From: Eutreptiella sp. 'Long Island Sound 2002'
Taxonomy: Eukaryota > Euglenozoa > Euglenophyceae > Eutreptiales > Eutreptiaceae
DNA: 64,000 bases
Direction of reading: 5' to 3'
Assembly (NCBI GenBank): GCA_964036045.1
Contig: OZ038382.1
Span: forward strand, 133,228,442 to 133,292,441
Shown piece after piece: positions 62,802 through 64,000 of this stretch. Positions within the stretch are counted from its first letter, which is position 1, and each line of letters begins with the position of its first letter. Under the pieces are notes generated by a model. It saw nothing but the letters and a program-made list of their open reading frames with translations. It was not told where the DNA came from and made no database searches. The translations under genes and the position numbers were made by a program.

Positions 62802-64000
62802 GCATGTGGACATGATGATCAGTTTTTCGTTGTTCCCGACACCATGTGTTTCTTTTGCAACTTTTTCCGAGGGGCGTGTTCCAGTTAGGGGGGGGAGGGG
62901 GGGGGGGGCTCTAGCCGCCCAGCCACCCAGCCACCTTGCCACCCAGCCAGCCAGCCACCTTGCCACCCAACCACCTAACCGCGTAGCCACCATATTGTGT
63001 TGGGCCTTGCATTTTTGCATTTTGCCTCTTTGCCTTTGCTCTCAAGATTGCATAAAGATGATGATGTGTCTGTGCCGCAGGTATTGGTACAATTTCCTCA
63101 CCATGCACCTATGTTTGTCATGTTTTTGTAATTAGGTAATTAGTTTAATTCGTTGCATTATGGAGCTTACCCAGCCACGGAGGCGGGGGGGGAGGGGGGG
63201 GGGGGGCTGGGCCGTGCCGTGCCACGGTGCCGCCACATAGGGTGTGTTGTGTCACACGGGGTCGCCGCTGTGTTGTGGTGTCTTGTGTTGTGCTATGCTG
63301 TGTTGTGTTGTGTTGTCCGGCATTGGATTCTGCCTCTGTGACTTTTGCTCTCTAGATCTCCAGATCACATGATGATGACCTATGTCCCTTGTGCCACCAT
63401 GACATCAGGGGGGGGGGGGGGGCGATAGCACGGTACGCAATGCAATGGTTCATGCGAGGTTGATTGGCACTTGTGTCACCTGTGTCACCTGTGCCGGCCG
63501 TGCCACCATGACATGGAGGGGGTGGGGAGGGGGGGGGGGAGAGGGAGCCATCGGAAAGTGTGCCGTGGCACGTGCCGTGACATGGATAAGCTCCTATGCA
63601 TCGGGATGTGGTTATGGGATGTTTGCTCGCGGGAATTCGGACCATGTCGCTAGGGTTAGTAGCACGTATGGCTAGACTGGTGGCTATTTTACTGTCTACA
63701 CCTCTCGTTCCACTCCGCTAAGTCTTGGGCCCCGTTTTCGGGTGAGTCGGGCGCGCATGGAACCCTCGAGTGGACTTTGTCCCGGTAGCCGCGCAAACGC
63801 AATGGAGCGTGCGGTGAAAGTCGGAAACCCCGGAGTAGAGAGGTGTGGACGGTGGTATCCACGTGGTATGTACAAACCGCTCAGGTGACATATCCAGCCA
63901 CACAGCTACACGTGACGTTGAGCATGGGAGGGAGGGGGGTAATTTCGCACTTCAAAGGAGGCCACACAACCTAGTTGCCCCAAATGCAGTAGCATACATA
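62802..64000. other. Downstream of exon 4: G-rich runs and CCAGCCACC repeats, no exon recognised
   Basis: Poly-G blocks at 62,888-62,908, 63,185-63,206, 63,409-63,422 and about 63,527-63,540. CCAGCCACC/CTTGCCACC repeats lie at about 62,911-62,985. Acceptor-like sites occur at about 63,080 (CCGCAG) and 63,354 (CTCTAG), but the following codons do not match the expected reductase C-terminus. Confidence 0.6.

Overview
The window looks like nuclear DNA of a spliced, flagellate-lineage plant or alga; a streptophyte (charophyte-like) alga is my best guess, but the sequence does not prove it. The evidence is long nested Ty3/gypsy retrotransposons with a chromodomain integrase, a FAR1/MULE-type transposase, Helitron-like repeats, an aldo-keto reductase gene with GT-AG introns, and a captured exon resembling the ciliary dynein-assembly factor DAW1/ODA16. 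There are no bacterial features such as operons, ribosome binding sites or CRISPR arrays. Almost all of the sequence is mobile DNA; the only ordinary cellular gene I recognise is the aldo-keto reductase near the right end.

1-33.5 kb: three related LTR retrotransposons, all on the minus strand and nested. Element B (oldest) is a decayed gag-pol broken into 12.1-14.9 kb and 32.1-33.5 kb. Element A (14,943-32,126) is complete and young. It has two 2.95-kb LTRs, a 4-bp target duplication (GGAA), a polypurine tract, a 1,456-codon gag and a roughly 1,670-codon pol (protease, Dam/DIRS-like domain, RT, RNase H, integrase, chromodomain). A sits inside the B gag. Element C (12,121 leftwards) interrupts the B pol. 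It is a gag-protease derivative without RT, flanked by 2.2-2.3 kb LTRs, with a second gag copy beyond its left LTR. In A, B and C alike, gag and pol are in the same frame and separated by one TAG codon.

33.5-40.5 kb: a tRNA-like (SINE-like) piece, a broken short ORF, and a 3.2-kb DNA transposon (36,011-39,227). The transposon has 42-bp terminal inverted repeats, a MULE/FAR1-like transposase and a convergent accessory ORF separated by 116-bp tandem repeats. A degenerate minisatellite follows.

40.5-57.9 kb: a head-to-tail array of about 19 Helitron-like units (minus strand). Each unit has a GC-rich hairpin plus CTAG at its 3' end and a variable microsatellite near its 5' end; the whole array ends on the right in a TCTCTCTTAATA 5' terminus. 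One unit carries about 1.2 kb of foreign sequence with exon fragments of at least two cellular genes.

57.9-64 kb: repeated boundary motifs, a possible small zinc-finger ORF, mostly unassigned sequence, and the first four recognisable exons of an aldo-keto reductase with its complete catalytic tetrad. Its introns and flanks carry many poly-G runs, all on the plus strand.
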